Origin: Vandiemenella viatica
Taxonomy: Eukaryota > Arthropoda > Insecta > Orthoptera > Morabidae
DNA: 64,000 bases
Direction: 5' to 3'
Assembly: GCA_031002005.1 (NCBI GenBank)
Contig: JARYHS010009186.1
Coordinates: 179,950,437 to 180,014,436, forward strand
A model generated the notes under the pieces. The model worked only from the letters and a program-made list of their open reading frames with translations, searched no databases and had not been told where the DNA came from. This document shows positions 58,490 to 64,000 of the stretch, one piece after another. Position 1 is the first letter of the stretch. Every line of letters begins with the position of its first letter. The position numbers were made by a program, and so were the translations under genes.

Positions 58490-59270
58490 ATTTCTGTCCA
58501 ACAAACGTACTTCGGAGACAGTATATCTCGAGAAATAAGCAAGATATTATTTTCGATTTGTCTCGAAATTGAAAATTGCTTGAATTTTTTTTATGCTTAT
58601 TTATTTAGGAGTTGAGGCAACTGGGTTCAAAAGCAGTGGACCAGAAAAAAATCGACAAAGCCACAATGAACAATTCGCTGGAAATGCGCAATGGGTATTT
58701 TGTTTCCTCTGTAGGTTGTGGTTAGGTTGTAATGCGGCCTGGACCAGAAGAAAATCGTCACCAAAAGCACAAGGAATGATACCTATAACTAATTTTTGAC
58801 AGTCGATATCTCAAGAACTATGCGAGATATCAAAAAAATTTATCTTCACTTTCGATTTGTCCATCACCAAATTGCGGTGCCACGGTTATGATAGAGATGT
58901 TTTAATTTCCACATGTTATGTTAAGCTGTATCTTCCATTGAACCTGATAACATTGGAATGTTGTTTCATGCTATTGGCGCAATTGGCATACGTAACAGTT
59001 CTATCATTACCACGGCGTCACAATCTGATGATAAATTCTTATAGAACTTGACGAAACAAATCGAAAATAAAGAATAATTTTTTTTGATATCTCGCTTAGT
59101 TTCTAGTTATAAATCAATTAAAGGGGGGATATTACGATATCCGAGCCACTGAAATTTTACGGATTTGATGGTTGATTCTTATAGATCTCGACGAGACAAA
59201 TCGAAAATGAAGAATACATTTTTTTGGTATTTCGCTTACTTTTCGAGATATCACATCTTACATAAAGGGA
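58490..59270. repeat. Modular GATATCTC/GGTCCAGG repeat cluster 2
   Basis: Two plus-oriented units (about 58515-58600 and 58803-58900) are followed by two minus-oriented units (about 59005-59110 and 59155-59260). A GGCCTGGACCAGAAG linker is at 58736-58750. The last minus unit is nearly identical to the reverse complement of 63310-63445. Confidence 0.65.
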
Positions 59271-59652
59271 AATTTACACTTCACTACTACCCATTATCTA
59301 AGAAATAAGTATTGTTACCTGTTTGAAATTTACGCAGATATATACTAGAGATCATTGTTCCATAAAAAAATTAATTTCGTTTATGTCTTCGGTGTGCAAA
59401 CCCAGAAACGACGAAAAAAAAAATACACTAATACCTTACGCTGAGCGCTACGATTGTGTATCAAAGACATTGCTTTACAGTAAGCTTCCAACGATATTGT
59501 ACCACAGATATTGCTGTCATATCTAGGATATTATTAATTTAACAAATCTGGCATGGCTGCAAGCTTGTTAGGACGAAAATAATTAATACGGTAATAAATG
59601 GCTCGGAGTTATTTGTTTTGCTTTTTATTTAAGTATTTTATTTAAGAAGATA

Positions 59653-60655
59653 TACAGGGTGGGGCATTTAATATGTTTTCTGGAAATATTTCGGAAAGAA
59701 AGCATTTTAACAAACAATAACCTATATAAAAAATAATCGTACAGTAGGGGGCTACAATTATGTGATATTGGTTTTTTCACAGGTGGCGCTATTGTCGTTA
59801 CAACAAGGTCAACTTAATTCTTTTAAATGGAAATCCCTATTTTTTTTTGAAGATTCCGATTCCTCATGAAAAAATAAAAATAGTTTGCTTAACTCACTTT
59901 TCTGTTAGCCTCACAGATGGCGCTGTAATCGCGAAAAATTAATATTCGCGTTTTTTGCGTATAATTTTAATTATTGTTTAAATAATTACATGTAATTTTC
60001 ATTCTGTAAACATGGAAGGTAATTTTAAAGGATAATGACGAAATTGATTTTTTAAATGCTTTTTCTTACTTATTTGCAGCCATGTCTACAGCAGGTGCTC
60101 AAAAAGGTGACCATTTACTTCGAGACATTTTCTGACCCTTTGCAGAAATGATGCCTGAACAGCTCGAAGTGTGTCAGAAAATGTTTGGAAGTAAATGGTC
60201 ACCTTTTTGAGCACCTGCTGTAGACATGGCTGCAAATAAGTAAGAAAAAGCATTTAAAAAATCAATTTCGTCATTATCCTTTAAATTACCTTCCATGTTT
60301 ACAGAATGAAAATTACATGTAATTATTTAAACAATAATTAAAATTATACGCAAAAAACGCGAATATTAATTTTTCGCGATTACAGCGCCATCTGTGAGGC
60401 TAACAGAAAAGTGAGTTAAGCAAACTATTTTTATTTTTTCATGAGGAATCGGAATCTTCAAAAAAAAATAGGGATTCCCATTTAAAAGAATTAAGTTGAC
60501 CTTGTTGTAACGACAATAGCGCCACCTGTGAAAAAACCAATATCACATAATTGTAGCCCCCTACTGTACGATTATTTTTTATATAGGTTATTGTTTGTTA
60601 AAATGCTTTCTTTCCGAAATATTTCCAGAAAACATATTAAATGCCCCACCCTGTA
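59653..60655. mobile_element. Near-perfect foldback element from two mariner/Tc1-type 3' ends
   Basis: Arms 59653-60135 and 60173-60655 (483 bp each) are reverse complements with only a handful of mismatches and no indels, around a 37-base centre. The termini TACAGGGTGGGGCATTTAAT are flanked by TA on both sides, the target duplication of IS630/Tc1/mariner elements. Both arms, read outward from the centre, encode the same transposase C-terminus VRKCLEVNGHLFEHLL then stop. The left arm plus centre (minus strand) extends it to TLRAVQASFLQ. So the element is two copies of one transposon's 3' end joined head to head. No catalytic domain remains. Confidence 0.9.
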
Positions 60656-60685
60656 TATTACATTAGATTTCACTTAGCAGGCAAT

Positions 60686-60893
60686 TAATTAAATTGAAAT
60701 GAAGCACACGCTCCGGTGGCAATTTCCCTAAACACCCATCTTCCTCTTTTCCTGCACCTACCTATATTTTCCCTATACAAATTTTAACTTTAATTTCTTT
60801 CAATGTTTTTGTAAATTATTTATCATTTACCGTGGTAACTTATTCTAATACCTGACACCTTTACCTACAAAAAGAGAATCTTCCCACGCCCTA
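60686..60893 (-). mobile_element. CR1/Jockey-group LINE 3' UTR (third copy)
   Basis: Matches the 3' UTR of the 32 kb copy (31850-32050), including CCGGTGGCAATTTCCC and CCTACAAAAAGAGAATCTTC, with the same AATT-rich end. No coding part beyond a few codons. Confidence 0.75.
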
Positions 60894-60979
60894 ACATACT
60901 CAAGGAAGTACATATATCACATGCAAAATGGACGAGTAGCAAAAAGTCGCCTCAAGCGCTAACAAATTCTCCCTGGAAA

Positions 60980-61400
60980 CTTCCGCGTTGAATTCATGTC
61001 TGTAAGGCCCGTGCGTAGAGCGGAAGCGGTTAGGTTGGAATGTCGCCAAACGAACAAGCAAATTCATTCTGGGCAACCACCACGTTGTAATGACATTTGT
61101 GAGGTCAGGTGAGTAAAGTGGTAGTGGTTAGGTTGAAATGCAACCTGGACCAGAAGGAAAATGTCGCCAAAGGAACAAGCAAATACGTCCTGGACAACTA
61201 CCATGTTGTAATGACATTTGTGAGGTTACGTGAGTAAAGCGGTTGTGTTTAGGATGAAATGCGGCCTGGACCAGAAGGAAAATGTCGCCAAAGGAACAAG
61301 CAAATACATCGTTGGCAACCACCACGTTCTAATGACATTTGTGAGGTCCAGAAGTTGTAGTTAGATTGGAATGCGGTGTGGACCAGAATTGGTATGGCTG
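60980..61400 (+). repeat. 121-bp tandem repeat, about three copies
   Basis: GAGGT(C/T) restarts at 61101, 61222 and 61343, a constant 121-base period. Each unit holds AATGCNNCCTGGACCAGAAG, AAATGTCGCCAAAGGAACAAG and TAATGACATTTGTGAGGT. The linker is the reverse of the GGTCCAGG linker in the modular family. A diverged first unit starts near 60985. Confidence 0.85.
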
Positions 61401-61488
61401 TACTACGATTATGATAACGTTGTAAGTTTTTTTTTATAGAATCCCCCCCCCTTTTAATTGTAGTTAATAACTAAGTAGATGATTTTGC

Positions 61489-61514
61489 TGTAGAAAATGT
61501 AAACATTTTCTACA
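61489..61514. repeat. Short palindrome TGTAGAAAATGT / ACATTTTCTACA
   Basis: Twelve-base perfect arms separated by AA, about 145 bases beyond the stop of the Merlin transposase frame. It may mark an element end or just be a chance hairpin. Confidence 0.5.
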
Positions 61515-61659
61515 CCCAGAACGCACCACGAGGAGGTATCATCTATTGCGTTCCACGCACACGTAAAAGGTGTACAGTTTTTTTATAAATAATTGATTAA
61601 TTTGTAACTAAGTTACAAATGTTCATTTTTTTTACGTGTGCTTAAAAAGTTACAAAATT

Positions 61660-62662
61660 TTAATAAAAATCGGTTGGTAATTCATCGCTATCAGATACAG
61701 CTTCCGATATTTTTGAACTGATGTCTTCGTTGTCACTTTTATCCTCTTCGTCGAGACGAGATCTTTTTGCTCGGTGAACCAAAAATCCAAGTTCTGGGTT
61801 TAAGATGGGTGGATCAAATTCTTTTAACGTCAGTCCTTGTTTCACCTCTCCATCTGTGAAGCCTGGGTACACTTTTTTGATGTCCAGTAGAAATTGCGTA
61901 ATTCTAGAACCTGTGTCTTCAAATTTGTTTAATATATTTTGCCTGTACCAATACAGTGCCATATATTGGTGGAGAAGTTTCGTAGATCTCCTACATTTTA
62001 TACTCCTCTTCAATAACTTGTTTTGGTTCTCCAAATCATTAATAGTGTTGGTCTTATCATTTGTTCACAAACTCTCCAACACTATGGTTTGTTTGCAAAT
62101 GCATTGTTGTTTGGGAGAACAGTTTTTCAACACCACTGTATTGTTTTGCACTGTCTGTACACATTTTTGATGTATCATGATGAACGTATCTGTGGATGTA
62201 GGGCCACAATTCCTTTTTGCTTTTGGAATTAACTTTAAAAAATAGGCCACGCTTAGTTTCTTTGCAATACAAACCCAGTACAGTTATTGTCATTTGTTCA
62301 GTTAAACGGCCACGGTTATATTTTCTTTTGGTAAGAAAAGTTTCATCAATCTGCACTGTCTTACCTTCGCCGCCGAGTACCGTATCGCTGTGACACGAGA
62401 TCACTTCGGCTACTTCTCTACAGTAGCTGTAGTAATCTACAAGTGTACCGCGGCTCAGTTCTTTCCCATTACTTGCACAACGCCAAGACTTGAGATTTTC
62501 ATATACATCTGTTATTTTCATATCAATGACAAAACTGACAATGATGGCTACAATTTCCCGAAATGAAATTCTACAACTTGATCCGTCAAAGAATGATAGT
62601 GTTGCGGCACCACTTCTTTGCGTTTTTAATTCTTCTGGAAGAACATCTCCATATCCAGCCAA
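61660..62662 (-). pseudogene. Merlin-superfamily (IS1016/ISXO2-like) transposase, frameshifted
   Basis: The first frame (62662-62057) has FFDGSSCRISFREI near the N-terminus, then VQIDETFLTKRKYNRGR (first catalytic D), FFKVNSKSKKELWPYIHRYV and TDSAKQYSG (second D). After a one-base shift near 62060 it continues as TNTINDLENQNKLLKR and YMALYWYRQN, ending at 61660 with a basic then acidic tail (HRAKRSRLDEEDKSD). The family's third acid is normally E in a TNTIEN-like motif; here the corresponding position reads N (TNTIND), so catalysis is doubtful even without the frameshift. Total coding length, about 325 codons, matches the family. I could not find the terminal inverted repeats. Eukaryotic Merlin transposons are known, so no bacterial origin needs to be invoked. 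Confidence 0.8.
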
Positions 62663-63304
62663 GCTTTTTCTCTGATGCGTTTTGAACTTTCATTGGTAGG
62701 CTACAGCATGTTGGCGGAGTTGTGTGGCGTTGCAATCAATTTTGCAAATGAAGTATAGATATTGAAATTATCTAAAAGCGGGTGTAATAAACTGTTTATT
62801 ACTCATTTCAGCAGTAGTCATGCAACGAACAAATGCTACGATTTTCACTATGTTGTAACGGCGACGGACCATAATTGAAATGGATACTTCAAATTGATGG
62901 CGCTATTTCAAATTTATATTTACAGAGAATCGTACTACGGTTATACATGAACACCTACATATGGTTTCATTGCTCATTACGATAAAAAATACTACAATCT
63001 GAATACTATATAAAAATCAGAGTGAAAAAAAATCATTTTCATTTCAATATGTTGGCTGCCTTGCGCAATAACTTGTTTCATTAGTTTCGCAGACAGTACA
63101 GTAAAATCTGTGATGCATCATGGCAGTATCACCGTTGATTGTAACTAAATGTGTCGTCCGCTTTTTCCGCCTCTGTATACGAAACACATAAAACCGATGG
63201 ATTTTTTTGGAACAGGAATGAACTCTAGTATATACCTACCTTACATTTACACAGGTAATAATACATATTTCTTTTATAATAAGTTGTGGAGAAGTGCCTA
63301 TGTT
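62663..63304. other. Region 5' of the Merlin transposase
   Basis: AT-rich; may include the Merlin 5' UTR and terminal repeat, which I could not delimit. No other gene seen. Confidence 0.35.
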
Positions 63305-64000
63305 ACTTTCTTTATGACCTCATATCTCGAAAAGTAAGTGAGATACCAAAAAAATGTATTCTTCATTTTCGATTTGTCTCGTCGAGATCTATAAGAATCA
63401 ACCATCAAATCCGTAAAATTTCAGTGGCTCGGATATCGTAATACTGCCATTCCGAAAGGTATAGTTCCTTGTGCTTGGTGACGTTTCTTCTGGTCCAGGC
63501 CGTATTTCAACCTAACAACAACCATTAGGAAGAAAATAAAACACTTATACGGTAGTGTATTTCCACCGTGTAAATATAGTGGTTTTGGTGAATTTATTTT
63601 TTCTGGCCCAAGCCATATACCGCCCTAACCTCCTTACTTTTGAGATACAATATCTCGATAACTAAGAGAGATATCGAAAAACTTCATTCTTTATTTTCTA
63701 TTTGTCTCGTCGAGTTATATACGAATTCATCATCAAATTGTGGCGCCACGGTTATCGTAGAATCCCCGCGTACGTCATTAAACAAATAAAAAATAGTTGC
63801 ATTTGGCGTAATTTATTTTGACAATTGATTAGTAAAATTGTGTTTAATCTAAGAGCTGATTTACCTATAGAACCTTTCTATTATTATTTTAAAACTGTAG
63901 GGAAATTAGTCATAACATCTAATTAGGTCAGAAGAAAAAACGTCATCAAAAGCAGAAGGAACTATACCTAAAACTGATTTTTAACATGCTATATCTCGAA
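63305..64000 (+). repeat. Modular GATATCTC/GGTCCAGG repeat cluster 3
   Basis: Plus-oriented units at about 63310-63445 and 63645-63765, and the start of another at 63988, with linkers GGTCCAGGCCGTATTTCAAC (63498-63517) and GGCCCAAGCCATATACCGCC. The array runs off the right edge. Confidence 0.65.

Noticed and set aside
61660..62662. Bacterial insertion sequence or horizontal transfer
   Set aside because: Merlin transposons with this transposase type are known in animals and the surroundings are typical host DNA.
59120..63460. 59155-59260 and 63310-63445 as terminal inverted repeats of one 4.3 kb Merlin-bearing transposon
   Set aside because: Outward of the matching 140 bases the two sides are not collinear. 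Both are units of a repeat family found in mixed orientation elsewhere.
1..64000. CRISPR array, phage or bacterial operon
   Set aside because: No regularly spaced short repeats, no co-directional gene runs and no ribosome-binding sites; exons with spliceosomal sites show eukaryotic DNA.

Overview
The window is repeat-rich animal nuclear DNA, almost certainly from an insect. Its only recognisable host genes are chemosensory protein (CSP, OS-D family) genes. Nearly everything else is transposon-derived: LINEs, tRNA-derived SINEs, Penelope-like elements, a Helitron, hAT, PIF/Harbinger, Tc1-like and Merlin elements, and two long foldback elements. Long introns, AT-rich spacers and heavy nesting of repeats fit a large hemimetabolous genome (cockroach- or termite-like is my best guess). 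That placement is inference, not proof.

Host genes. All are on the minus strand, in transcription order: CSP-B (exon 1 at 35834-36032, exon 2 at 30260-30456, 5.4 kb intron), CSP-A (exon 1 at 12997-13192, exon 2 at 11640-11836, 1.2 kb intron) and CSP-C (exon 1 at 1909-2107, exon 2 beyond the left edge). Each exon 1 ends in a phase-1 GT donor after the second cysteine, and each exon 2 carries the CxxC pair. Each first exon is preceded by a TATA box and, further upstream, by a palindrome CTTGTCA-N5-TGACAAG (one half is degenerate in CSP-B). The products are small secreted hydrophobic-ligand carriers.

Layout. 0-6 kb: LINE ends, then duplication copy 1 (CSP-C exon 1 plus flanks) interrupted by a 1.7 kb insertion. 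6-11 kb: tandem repeats, a Helitron and a SINE. 11.6-13.3 kb: CSP-A. 13.6-21.4 kb: nested DNA transposons, a LINE fragment and a hAT remnant. 22.4-25.6 kb: a nearly intact LINE with one premature stop. 27-30 kb: Penelope and LINE fragments. 30.2-36.2 kb: CSP-B, whose intron holds a SINE, a LINE and a hAT-type miniature element. 34.1-38.3 kb: duplication copy 2. 40-44 kb: a Harbinger element containing a perfect 40-bp hairpin, then a Tc1-like element. 45-54 kb: SINEs with clear target-site duplications, LINE and Penelope pieces. 55.7-60.7 kb: two foldback elements of about 1 kb. 61-64 kb: a 121-bp tandem repeat, a frameshifted Merlin transposase and a modular repeat family.

The paralogous CSP flanks act as an internal clock. 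The hAT miniature element has an unoccupied counterpart in copy 1, and the 1.7 kb insertion has an unoccupied counterpart in copy 2, so both inserted after the duplication. I see no rRNA, CRISPR array, bacterial operon or convincing functional tRNA gene.
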